Source: SIG480 sp045586595
Lineage (GTDB): Bacteria > Bacillota > Clostridia > Oscillospirales > JAAYXM01
NCBI GenBank assembly: GCA_045586595.1
Contig: JAZNAQ010000038.1
Coordinates: forward strand, 1 to 32,068
Reading direction: 5' to 3'
DNA: 32,068 bases
Shown one piece after another: positions 7,770 to 15,430 of the stretch (position 1 is its first letter; each line of letters starts with the position of its first letter). The notes under the pieces were generated by a model. It searched no databases and was not told where the DNA came from. It worked only from the letters and a program-made list of their open reading frames with translations. Position numbers and translations under genes: made by a program.

Positions 7770-9182
7770 ATGAAATTTCGCGACAGTATTTCGTTCAAAA
7801 TAATACTTCTCTGCTCAGTTGCCTCCCTCGCCATAATTCTACTTACAGGCAGCCTTATTTCATACAAAATCAAAACGGCAGCGGCAGCTGCAAAACTGGC
7901 AGAATTAGAAACAGCGGCGTCCGAATACTCGGCGTCGCTTTCGGCTTATGGTCTTGATTACGCACTTGATACCCCTGAAACCTTTTCAATGGTTAATCAG
8001 CGAATCATAGTAACAGATGCATCATTTCGTGTCATTTTTGACAGCTCTGATATCGAAAATTCAGAAGGTAAAACACTTTATCTGCCGGAAGTAGTCCAGG
8101 CACTTAAGGGCAACGAACACTTCAGCTTTGATTCTTCAAAATCGCCGGTCGAGAGCTCAGCATCGTCACCTATTATTTCTGATGGGAGAATAGTCGGAGC
8201 CGTATGTATTTACGATACAGACCCAAGCCTCTCCCACATTCTCACCGAGCTCAACAGCACATTAATTGTATTTAGCATTATCATCATAACACTTCTATTT
8301 ACAGTAGCATTTATTACTGTTTCACTTCTCATATCACGCATTTCCAACATCATAAAATCTGTAGGCAAAACAACTGACGAGGATAACATCGCCAAAATTC
8401 CCGTAGAATACAACGACGAAATGTCACCAATTATACATGAGTTTAACAACATTTACGAGCGTCTTAATTATGTGCAGCAAATGCGCCAGGCGTTTGTCTC
8501 AGATGCGTCACATGAGCTTCGCACCCCTCTTGCGGCCATACGGCTTCTGTGTGAATCAATAACACATACAAACAATGTTGATACCGATACTGTGCGCGAG
8601 TTTATGGAGGATATAATCCTCGAGGTTGACCGCATGTCTCATACTGCAGAAAAGCTCCTGGTTCTGTCAAAGCTTGACAACGGCAACCGCACAGCTTTTG
8701 CTCCTATATCACTATCAAATATTGTACATAAAATGATAACCGCCTTTGAACCGATTGCGACCGACAAAGGCGTTAACATTGAGAGCTATATTGAAGAAGA
8801 CTGTTCAATCCTCGGGGATATGGAGGGCGCAAACCAAATAATCGGAAATCTTATAGATAACGCAATAAAATATAACAATGTTGGAGGAACTCTCCGCATA
8901 TATCTTTTCAGTAAAGGAAGGCATTGTACCTTTATAACCGATGATACAGGCATCGGCATAGCTCCCGAATATCGCGAACATGTTTTTGAGCGATTTTACC
9001 GTGTAGACAAATCGCGCGAGCATGATGGCAGGGGCGGCAGCGGGCTCGGGCTTGCTATAGTAAAACGAAATGTAGAAGGTTTTGGCGGAACCATAACAAT
9101 TTCAGACTCTGTAAACGGAGGAACAAGGTTCACGGTAGTTTTCCCGAGTCTTTTGTCTGATGAGGAGGCGCAACGGATATGA
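7770..9182 (+). CDS. Membrane sensor histidine kinase
   Basis: A 470-aa kinase with TM1 (about 10-35), an extracytoplasmic Cache/PAS-like sensor (about 36-155), TM2 (about 160-185) and HAMP. The HisKA H-box 'SHELRTPL' carries H248. The HATPase_c domain has an N-box 'NLIDNAIKYNN', G1 'DDTGIGI', F-box 'FERFYRVD' and G2 'GSGLGLAIVK'. The open frame reaches a TTG at 7734 inside the regulator gene, but no usable ribosome binding site lies at proper distance there. ATG 7770, 14 nt after the regulator stop, begins the charged residues right before TM1 and is preferred. Its stop overlaps the next start as ATGA. It is the cognate kinase of the preceding regulator. Confidence 0.93.
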   Translation: MKFRDSISFKIILLCSVASLAIILLTGSLISYKIKTAAAAAKLAELETAASEYSASLSAYGLDYALDTPETFSMVNQRIIVTDASFRVIFDSSDIENSEGKTLYLPEVVQALKGNEHFSFDSSKSPVESSASSPIISDGRIVGAVCIYDTDPSLSHILTELNSTLIVFSIIIITLLFTVAFITVSLLISRISNIIKSVGKTTDEDNIAKIPVEYNDEMSPIIHEFNNIYERLNYVQQMRQAFVSDASHELRTPLAAIRLLCESITHTNNVDTDTVREFMEDIILEVDRMSHTAEKLLVLSKLDNGNRTAFAPISLSNIVHKMITAFEPIATDKGVNIESYIEEDCSILGDMEGANQIIGNLIDNAIKYNNVGGTLRIYLFSKGRHCTFITDDTGIGIAPEYREHVFERFYRVDKSREHDGRGGSGLGLAIVKRNVEGFGGTITISDSVNGGTRFTVVFPSLLSDEEAQRI

Positions 9183-10054
9183 AGAAGATGTTGCTTTTAT
9201 TATTATCGATGCTTGTATTAACATCATGCTCCCCTTCTGGCACAAACAACAGTGAAGTCTGCACGCTCTATTATTTTGAAAATGATGATAAAAACTCGCT
9301 TATCTCTGTAACGGAACGGCTCGAAGCAGCCTCGCCCGAGCAAGCAGTTTATGACATTTTTACTATGCTCACAAAACCCGAAAACAAAAAGTATGCTCCT
9401 GCAATCTCTGAAAAAGTTAAGCTCATTAATGCCTCGGTTTCAAACGGAGTATGCAACATCACACTCTCTTATCATTATATAAATCTGCCTGTTTCTTCAA
9501 AGATAGCGATGGATGCATGCCTTACCAACACGCTTTGCAGCCTTTCATATATAGACCGTGTAATTATATCTTGCGAAGGTATTTCATACGCATACACCTC
9601 ATCTGACTTTATAACCGATACACCGCGTACATATTACGACACACATACTGTAAACCTCTACTTTGCAAACGAAAGCTTTGACGGGCTTTACGGAGTTTCA
9701 GAAAGCATTTCTATCCCTCCCGGCACAACACTTGAAAAGGTTGCTGTATCTCGGCTGTTGAGTGGGCCCGCTTCTGATAGTCTGCAAAGTGCTATCCCCC
9801 ACGGCACACAGCTTAATGACATATATGTTTCTGAAGGGGTTTGCGTGATTGACTTATCGGCCGAGTTTGTTTCTAATGCCATACACGACGCTACCCACGA
9901 AGAAATGACGCTGTACTCTATTGTAAACACGGTAACTGAATTACCGATGATTAACAGTGTAAAATTCCTTATCGACGGGAATCAGGGCTCAGGCTATATA
10001 TATTTTGATATTTCAAAGACATTAACTAACAGAGCTGATATTATCAAAAAATAA
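9179..10054 (+). CDS. Lipoprotein with two GerMN domains
   Basis: A 291-aa predicted lipoprotein: 'MLVLTSC' with lipidated C17. Two GerMN-type repeats follow (about 40-150 and 160-280). The second has the typical 'VNLYFANES', 'ISIPPGTTLEKVAVSRLLSGP' and 'VCVIDLSAEFV' pattern. GerMN domains occur in the spore germination protein GerM and in actinobacterial LpqB. The ATG overlaps the kinase stop by 4 nt, so translation is coupled and the product probably works with the sensor at the outer face of the membrane. A strong hairpin follows. Function is inferred from domain and context only. Confidence 0.85.
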   Translation: MKKMLLLLLSMLVLTSCSPSGTNNSEVCTLYYFENDDKNSLISVTERLEAASPEQAVYDIFTMLTKPENKKYAPAISEKVKLINASVSNGVCNITLSYHYINLPVSSKIAMDACLTNTLCSLSYIDRVIISCEGISYAYTSSDFITDTPRTYYDTHTVNLYFANESFDGLYGVSESISIPPGTTLEKVAVSRLLSGPASDSLQSAIPHGTQLNDIYVSEGVCVIDLSAEFVSNAIHDATHEEMTLYSIVNTVTELPMINSVKFLIDGNQGSGYIYFDISKTLTNRADIIKK

Positions 10055-10067
10055 GTTACATCAAACA

Positions 10068-10101
10068 CCCCCTTTTTAACACTTATGTGTCAAAAAGGGG
10101 G
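10068..10101. terminator. Hairpin between convergent genes
   Basis: CCCCCTTTTT-A-ACAC pairs with GTGT-C-AAAAAGGGGG around a TTAT loop, giving 14 pairs with one mismatch. It lies between the GerMN stop (10054) and the stop of the convergent XRE gene (10118). It has no ideal T-tract on either strand, but its position fits a shared terminator. The right arm extends into a run of nine G. Confidence 0.6.
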
Positions 10102-10117
10102 GGGGATGAAACAAATT

Positions 10118-10333
10118 TTATTTTTTTACATTTGGAACAATTTTTAAATTACAGTTTAATGCCGATACGACCTTCAGGAGCGTATCAAGCTGAGGTATCG
10201 TCCTCTTGCTCTCAAGGCGCGATATTGCAGGCTGTGCAAGCTCTGCCATTTCAGCAAGTTCAAGCTGAGTAATCCCCATTTTCTTTCTCTGTTCTATCAA
10301 ATCGTCAATTATATTCTCAAAATTCGTTGTCAT
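10118..10333 (-). CDS. Small XRE-family helix-turn-helix regulator
   Basis: A 71-aa protein that is essentially one Cro/C1-type HTH: 'GITQLELAEMAELAQPAISRLES' spans the helix-turn-helix (about residues 20-42), followed by 'TIPQLDTLLKVVSALNCNL'. A GGAGG ribosome binding site precedes the ATG at 10333. It is read divergently from the phosphopantetheinyl transferase and convergently with the GerMN gene. It resembles HigA/antitoxin-like regulators in size, but no toxin-like gene lies beside it. Targets are unknown. Confidence 0.87.
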   Translation of the reverse strand: MTTNFENIIDDLIEQRKKMGITQLELAEMAELAQPAISRLESKRTIPQLDTLLKVVSALNCNLKIVPNVKK

Positions 10334-10477
10334 AATGTTTTCCTCCGTTAAAAGCTCTCTATCTCTAGTATAAACTTTTTATAATAACAATATATTACAT
10401 TTCTCCTACTGGAGTATTTTACAACATGAATTAATATTTTGTCAATAACTATTTTGCATATTAAGAGGGGTGTTTTG

Positions 10478-11104
10478 GTGAAAAACATATATCTATTTGA
10501 CGTTTCACCGCTTTCCGATATTTATACTTTCAATAAGTACTACAATAGCTGCCCGCAATACCGAAAAGATAAAATAGATGCATTAAAAAAACACACTGAC
10601 CGCATGTTGTCTTTGGGAGCTGAAATTCTTCTATCGTTTGGCATGGCTGACCTCGGTATATATGAGTACAATATACTGACATCAGAAACAGGAAAGCCAT
10701 ATGCGCAAAACCTCAATATACAATTCAATCTGTCACACTCCGGAAAATATGCTGCAGCCGCATTCTCCGACGCAGCTATAGGTATTGATATAGAAATACC
10801 AAGAAACATTAACCCAAGGCTTGCAAAACGATATTTTTCAGAAGCAGAGTTCAAACATCTTCAGTCTACTGATAATCCTGAGCTTGAATTCTTAAAAATA
10901 TGGACAAGAAAAGAAAGTCTCCTTAAAGCATCAGGTATCGGTATCTCAACAAAATTATCCGAAATCTGTGTTCTTGATGATATCGTTAAATTCAAAGATA
11001 CAGAGTATACCATTACAACTTGCGCAGAAGATGATTATGTAGTGTCTATTGCATATGCGGGCAAGAACGAAAAGATTTCCCTTGAGCATATTATTGTTAC
11101 TTAA
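10478..11104 (+). CDS. 4'-phosphopantetheinyl transferase, Sfp type
   Basis: A 208-aa Sfp/AcpT-superfamily enzyme that moves phosphopantetheine from CoA to a serine of carrier proteins. Motifs are 'FNLSHSGKYAAAAF' (H87), 'IGIDIEIPR' (Mg-binding D104 and E106) and 'WTRKESLLKASGIGI' (W142, K145, E146, K150). The frame opens at a TTG at 10439, but GTG 10478 is chosen because AGAGGGG (10464-10470) is correctly spaced before it and the protein then begins 'MKNIYLFDV', as relatives do. No carrier-protein client or NRPS/PKS gene is visible here. It is ended by a strong bidirectional hairpin. Confidence 0.89.
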   Translation: MKNIYLFDVSPLSDIYTFNKYYNSCPQYRKDKIDALKKHTDRMLSLGAEILLSFGMADLGIYEYNILTSETGKPYAQNLNIQFNLSHSGKYAAAAFSDAAIGIDIEIPRNINPRLAKRYFSEAEFKHLQSTDNPELEFLKIWTRKESLLKASGIGISTKLSEICVLDDIVKFKDTEYTITTCAEDDYVVSIAYAGKNEKISLEHIIVT

Positions 11105-11170
11105 CAGCAGAAGTCAAAAAGTATTAGCAGCTTGGTACATTGTCTGAATCTAAATATACCGTAAAAAGCC

Positions 11171-11216
11171 AAAGCCGTCGTTTAAGGTATCAAACTCACC
11201 TCAAACGACGGCTTTT
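11171..11216. terminator. Bidirectional rho-independent terminator
   Basis: GCCGTCGTTTAAGGT (11174-11188) pairs with ACCTCAAACGACGGC (11198-11212), 15 positions with one mismatch and a 9-nt loop. AAA precedes it and TTTT follows. Leftward, CTTTGGCTTTTT supplies a second U-rich tail. It separates two convergent genes. Confidence 0.88.
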
Positions 11217-11233
11217 AATAGAATAGCGGTGTT

Positions 11234-12493
11234 CTACTCCATAGATTTTATTATATATGCCGCAATAATCTTTGCATACTCTACAAGTTTTTCGCACTCA
11301 ATATATTCATCCGGCTGATGAGCCCCGCCATAGGCATCAAAATCTCGGCCTATACCGAAACCAAAGGCCTCTTTTGAGCCATATTTAAGTATGACCGACA
11401 AATCAGATAAGCATGATGCACATGGCTTAAGCTCTCGCCCACTCACTGCAAGCGCGGCTTCCTGCATATCGCGTATCGAGGCATTATCAGGCTCTGTATT
11501 AGCATAATGGAAGAAGCGTGTTTTAGGAGCAAATCCATCGCCGACAATACCCATTGGCGCCAATTTCTCTGCAATAGTCTTTTCTAACTCAGAAAGCTCA
11601 GCGAAAATTTCTTCCTTCGTCTTGTCGGTGTAAGTAACAAACCAAAGCTCTCCAACGCCTAAATCAGCGCCGCCGTCTCCGGCCTTCACCTCCATATATC
11701 TGAAGGATGTTCCGGGGATAATTGTCCCTTTGTAGAACCTATTTTCAGAAAGTTCTTCTTCCCTTCGCTTTGCAAACTTCTCAAGCTCTTCCATAACAAT
11801 AGGTATAGCCTTTGCCGCTACGCCTGCGCTGTCTACCGGTTTTTCTGTATGATAGCGGTATTTTGCTTCCATGCCTCCGGATGCACAATGCCATATATCA
11901 AAGTTTTTGCAATCCATATTAACTATACGGTCGCACGGGTAGCGAAGCACCGATGCAAGTGCGCCGTTTGAGCCTCCACGCTCTTCATCACAGTATGCCG
12001 TAAAAAGTACATTCTGTTTCGGAGCAAACCCCTGCTCTTTTAAGAGCTTTATTAAAAACAAAGCGGTTGCAAGGGCATATTTATCATCGCATGCGCCTCT
12101 GCCCCAAATCTTGCCGTCGCGAATCTCGCCCGCGAGCGGGTCAAAACTCCACATAGCGGTGTCGCCTATCCTTACGGTGTCGGAATGCCCCATCAGCATA
12201 AGTGCGTCTGTGTCGTTTTTTCCTTTCCAGCGTGCGGTTACATTATATCTGTTTTCAAGCCCGCGCCCGCCGAGATGGTCCGGGTGTTTTTCAAACCCTT
12301 CAAGGTCAAGTGGCGAATACATATCTGTTTCAAGTCCAAGCTTTTCACAGACATCTTTTATATACTCTGCACACTCGCGCTCGTTGCCATATGTTTCAAA
12401 GTTCTCCGAATTTATACGAATCAAGTTGCAAAGAAGCTCATAAAGCTCATCTTTGCGTTCATCTATAAGAGTGCAAACGCTTTTTATGTCCAT
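11234..12493 (-). CDS. M20-family metallopeptidase/deacylase
   Basis: A 419-aa member of the M20 (ArgE/DapE/CPG2/PepV-like) family, which hydrolyses amide bonds of N-acyl amino acids or dipeptides with a di-zinc centre. Metal and catalytic residues are visible: H103 and D105 in 'MGHSDTV', D136 in 'GRGACDDK', E170-E171 in 'YCDEERGGSNGA', and a late histidine in 'GGAHQPDEYIE'. The lid domain lies at about 215-320. It follows the two aminotransferase genes on the same strand, but a terminator lies between and a candidate promoter overlaps that terminator. It may be co-regulated or simply a neighbour. The substrate is not deducible. Confidence 0.9.
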   Translation of the reverse strand: MDIKSVCTLIDERKDELYELLCNLIRINSENFETYGNERECAEYIKDVCEKLGLETDMYSPLDLEGFEKHPDHLGGRGLENRYNVTARWKGKNDTDALMLMGHSDTVRIGDTAMWSFDPLAGEIRDGKIWGRGACDDKYALATALFLIKLLKEQGFAPKQNVLFTAYCDEERGGSNGALASVLRYPCDRIVNMDCKNFDIWHCASGGMEAKYRYHTEKPVDSAGVAAKAIPIVMEELEKFAKRREEELSENRFYKGTIIPGTSFRYMEVKAGDGGADLGVGELWFVTYTDKTKEEIFAELSELEKTIAEKLAPMGIVGDGFAPKTRFFHYANTEPDNASIRDMQEAALAVSGRELKPCASCLSDLSVILKYGSKEAFGFGIGRDFDAYGGAHQPDEYIECEKLVEYAKIIAAYIIKSME

Positions 12494-12572
12494 ATTGTTA
12501 TCTCCTTATTTCATACCACTATCACATAGCGTGCAGTCAATGTTTTTTACACATGTGATGCATAATATAATA

Positions 12573-12601
12573 AGTATAGCATTTTCAGCAGTTAAAAGCA
12601 A
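12573..12601 (-). promoter_or_regulatory. Possible promoter of the M20 gene
   Basis: On the minus strand, TTGCTT (12601-12596), a 17-bp spacer and TATACT (12578-12573) preceded by TG at -2/-3 positions. The -35 falls inside the terminator stem of the upstream gene. The leader would be about 73 nt. Confidence 0.38.
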
Positions 12602-12626
12602 GCAGATTTATAATCTGCTTGCTTTT
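12594..12626 (-). terminator. Terminator after the tandem aminotransferases
   Basis: AAAAGCAAGCAGATT (12594-12608) and AATCTGCTTGCTTTT (12612-12626) form a perfect 15-bp stem with a 3-nt loop. Leftward, the stem ends in TTTT and lies 9 nt beyond the stop at 12636. Confidence 0.8.
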
Positions 12627-12635
12627 TCACTTTAC

Positions 12636-13988
12636 TTAGGACTTCTTAGAGTGGTTAAATCTGTGCCAGCCGCCGAGGACCTCTGGGTCGCCCTTGTCGT
12701 CTGCAAGAAGCTCTTTGTAGTTTTCGCAAACCTTCTTTACAGCATTTATATACTGGTCGATTATCTCCGGTCTATAGTGCTTAAACCACTTAAAGAAGAG
12801 CGCTCTCTTGTTGATAATGTCAGAAACCGGGAGGTCTTTGTCCATCTCACGGATGTCTGTGCTTGTGAATCTGATACGGGTCGGCTTGCCGTCATGGTAC
12901 ACGTCTGCCGTCTGGTGTATCGGATGTGTGTGAAGCGGACGGTTAATGCCCGGATTTACATCAACGCCCTCTGCTCTCAGTGCCTCGCAGAAGCGTGAGA
13001 TTGAAAGCCCATCAAGCTCATCAGGATTATAGCGAATTACAGGTACATACCAGCCTGCCATTGTTGATCCGTCACTCTCATCTACATGAATGAGTTTAAT
13101 TCCTTTAAGTCCCTTTATTCCCTCTTCAAAATACTTTACAGCCTTATTGATTTCTGCGCAGCGCTCGTCATAGTGGCGAAGCTGTACTCTGCCCATTGCC
13201 GCAGAAAGCTGATGCATTCTGTGCTTGTAGCCGCCGAGCGGAAGCCCTGCAAACGGTCTTAAATACTCAGTCTCAATGTTCGCTGTGTTGAAACGCTCAT
13301 ATGAGCCGAATGCAACTGCGCGCTCGTATATCTCGATGTCATCCGTCCAGAGGATACCTGCCTCGCCTATCGCAAACGATTTACCCGACATGAGAGATGC
13401 CGCACCGACATCACCGATTGTTCCGAGACTTCTGCCCTTGTACTTACCGCCCTGTGCGTGCGATACGTCCTCAACAACCTTAAGGTTATGCTTCTTTGCG
13501 ATTTCCATAATCGGGTCCATATCAGCCGGGTGTGCACAATAGTGAACAACCATTATAGCCTTTGTTCTGTCTGTTATCTTCTCCTCAATCTTCTTCGGGT
13601 CGATACAGAGAGTGTTCGGGTCTACGTCTGCAAAGGCAATACTTGCGCCGAGCGCATATGCGCTTGTGCAGCTTGCCCAGTATGTAATGCTCGGGCAGAT
13701 GATTTCATCGCCATGACCAAGACCTATAGCGTACATTGCTGCGTGAAGTGCAGCTGTACCGTTGTTTGTGCCAAGAGCATACTTTGCTCCGACCCATGCG
13801 CAGAACTCCTTTTCAAATTCCTTTGTTACGTCTGTTCCGCTCATGCCGCCCTTGTTGAGTACCTCAAGCACTGCTTCGCGGTCTTCATCCGTTACAACCG
13901 GCCACTTAAAAAGGTCAGAGCCGTCGTTCTTGCCTGTACCGACATATGTTACTGCCGGCTCTCCCCCGAATATTGCGAGTTTTGACAT
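12636..13988 (-). CDS. DegT/DnrJ/EryC1/StrS aminotransferase, long form
   Basis: A 450-aa PLP enzyme of the sugar aminotransferase family, which converts keto-sugars to amino-sugars using an amino-acid donor. The Schiff-base lysine is K203 in 'SLMSGKSFAIGEAG'. D174 in 'VVEDVSHA' contacts the pyridine nitrogen, and 'GTNNGTAALHAAM' forms the phosphate cup. At 450 residues it is longer than the usual 370-400, with a C-terminal extension of about 50 residues. AGGAGG precedes the ATG. It lies 19 nt after the other DegT gene, with which it shares only family-level similarity, so both are co-translated. The substrate sugar is unknown. Confidence 0.92.
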   Translation of the reverse strand: MSKLAIFGGEPAVTYVGTGKNDGSDLFKWPVVTDEDREAVLEVLNKGGMSGTDVTKEFEKEFCAWVGAKYALGTNNGTAALHAAMYAIGLGHGDEIICPSITYWASCTSAYALGASIAFADVDPNTLCIDPKKIEEKITDRTKAIMVVHYCAHPADMDPIMEIAKKHNLKVVEDVSHAQGGKYKGRSLGTIGDVGAASLMSGKSFAIGEAGILWTDDIEIYERAVAFGSYERFNTANIETEYLRPFAGLPLGGYKHRMHQLSAAMGRVQLRHYDERCAEINKAVKYFEEGIKGLKGIKLIHVDESDGSTMAGWYVPVIRYNPDELDGLSISRFCEALRAEGVDVNPGINRPLHTHPIHQTADVYHDGKPTRIRFTSTDIREMDKDLPVSDIINKRALFFKWFKHYRPEIIDQYINAVKKVCENYKELLADDKGDPEVLGGWHRFNHSKKS

Positions 13989-14007
13989 TTCCTTTTCCTC
14001 CTGTTGG

Positions 14008-15240
14008 TTACTTGTTTAAATTTCTATAATACTGTGCTGTTTTTTTGATTGCTTTTATCGTATCTTCAAGGTCCTGCTTATTATAAAACTCTGTGATATG
14101 GAGCTTTATGCAGGTATCGAGTATTTCTTCTGCGACAGGGCAGTCGCCGTCCTTATACTCGTAGTTGCCATCAAGCGGATACTGAGAATTTCCGGGGTAT
14201 ATGGTCTTATTTTTAAACATATCGTACTGGTATACACATGATGGAAGATACCCAGCATATGCATTTATACCCTCTGCCCTCAACGCCTTTGCAAACTCCT
14301 CGTTATCAGCACCGAGTTCTTCCTTGTTTACACGAAGCAGATAGAACCACCACGAACTTTTGCAACCGTCTGTTATCTTATGCGTGCAAATTCCGGGAAT
14401 CCCCTCAATCTCACGATTAAGCTCTTCGCAGAAAGCATTGCGCCTTGCGCATATATCCTCTACCTTATCAAGCTGAGCGATTGCAACAGCAGCCGTAAGC
14501 TCGTTCATTCGGTAGTTGGGAGCAAGATTTGTAACATTCTTTGCAACATCTGTACCGAAGCGGTTATAGTTCTTGTCTGCAAACATAACCGCATTGTGAT
14601 AGAGCTCTTCGTTGTCAGTTATAATCATACCGCCATCGCCTGCCGAAATGTGCTTGAAGTCATTAAGACTGAAGCAACCGATGTCGCCGAAGGTGCCGAC
14701 ATACTTTCCCTTATACTCACAGCAGTAAGCCTGCGCGCAGTCTTCAATAACATAGATATTATGCTTCTTTGCAATCTCTACTATCTTATCAACCTCTGCT
14801 GCATTACCTGCAAGGTGAACAACGATAATTGCCTTCGTCTTATCTGTAATTTTAGCCTCAACCGACTCAGGTGTCATATTGTATGTATGCGGGTCAAGGT
14901 CTGCAAATACAGGAATTGCGTTTTGATAAAGGATACCGATAACGCTTCCCATATCGGTAATCGGCGCGGTTATAACCTCATCACCACATCCGATTCCGCA
15001 GGCTCCGAGTGCCACATGAATTGCCGCTGTACCTGAGCTTGATGCAGCACAGTACTTTGCTCCATACATGTCTGCAAACTTTGCGCAGAATCGCTTTGTC
15101 ATCTTGCCCTTCCAGTAGAACAGCGTGTTCTGCTCAAGTGCCTCAGTGACAAGAGCTATCTCCTCTGCCCCAAACCTCTTTCCTGTTCCGTACGGAGTTG
15201 TCTTTGTCTTTTCTCCGCCATAGAGTGCTATCTTTTCCAT
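14008..15240 (-). CDS. DegT/DnrJ/EryC1/StrS aminotransferase
   Basis: A 410-aa PLP enzyme of the same family as its downstream neighbour. K196 in 'SLNDFKHISAGDGG' is the PLP lysine, D167 in 'VIEDCAQA' the ring-nitrogen partner, and 'SSSGTAAIHVAL' the phosphate-binding turn. The N-terminus 'IALYGGEKTKTTPYGTGKRFG' resembles that of the second enzyme (a 'GGE...GTGK' start), suggesting an old duplication. It begins 190 nt after the binding-protein gene; that gap contains a perfect palindrome but no clear promoter. Possible roles are amino-sugar formation from the imported glycan, or glycan synthesis for the surface. Confidence 0.92.
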   Translation of the reverse strand: MEKIALYGGEKTKTTPYGTGKRFGAEEIALVTEALEQNTLFYWKGKMTKRFCAKFADMYGAKYCAASSSGTAAIHVALGACGIGCGDEVITAPITDMGSVIGILYQNAIPVFADLDPHTYNMTPESVEAKITDKTKAIIVVHLAGNAAEVDKIVEIAKKHNIYVIEDCAQAYCCEYKGKYVGTFGDIGCFSLNDFKHISAGDGGMIITDNEELYHNAVMFADKNYNRFGTDVAKNVTNLAPNYRMNELTAAVAIAQLDKVEDICARRNAFCEELNREIEGIPGICTHKITDGCKSSWWFYLLRVNKEELGADNEEFAKALRAEGINAYAGYLPSCVYQYDMFKNKTIYPGNSQYPLDGNYEYKDGDCPVAEEILDTCIKLHITEFYNKQDLEDTIKAIKKTAQYYRNLNK

Positions 15241-15332
15241 CTTTGTCTGCCTTTCTTAATCCCGCAACGAAGTGGGCCTTCTCACGGAAAAATGTAATAA
15301 ACTGTTCTGATGTGTATTTAGGTTTGTGAAGG

Positions 15333-15360
15333 GCAACCGCCGAAAATTTTCGGCGGTTGC
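15333..15360. repeat. Perfect 28-nt palindrome in the intercistronic gap
   Basis: A 14-base half (15333-15346) is exactly complementary to the next 14 bases (15347-15360): GCAACCGCCGAAAA and its reverse complement. It lies between the binding-protein stop and the aminotransferase start. There is no U-tract after it on the coding strand, so it is more likely an mRNA stabiliser, processing site or weak attenuator than a full terminator. The remaining gap holds nothing else I recognise. Confidence 0.6.
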
Positions 15361-15430
15361 TTTGCAATACACAGAGTAAGAAAAACTTTAAAACACTCTG
15401 ATGCGCAAACACTTCACCAAATATACAATT

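Noticed and set aside
10087..10272. A 61-codon plus-strand frame after the GerMN gene
   Set aside because: It starts inside the G-rich terminator hairpin and is antisense to the XRE gene, with no ribosome binding site.
10118..10333. A HigA-like antitoxin of a toxin-antitoxin pair
   Set aside because: No small toxin-like frame lies up- or downstream on the same strand; the neighbours are a GerMN lipoprotein and a phosphopantetheinyl transferase.
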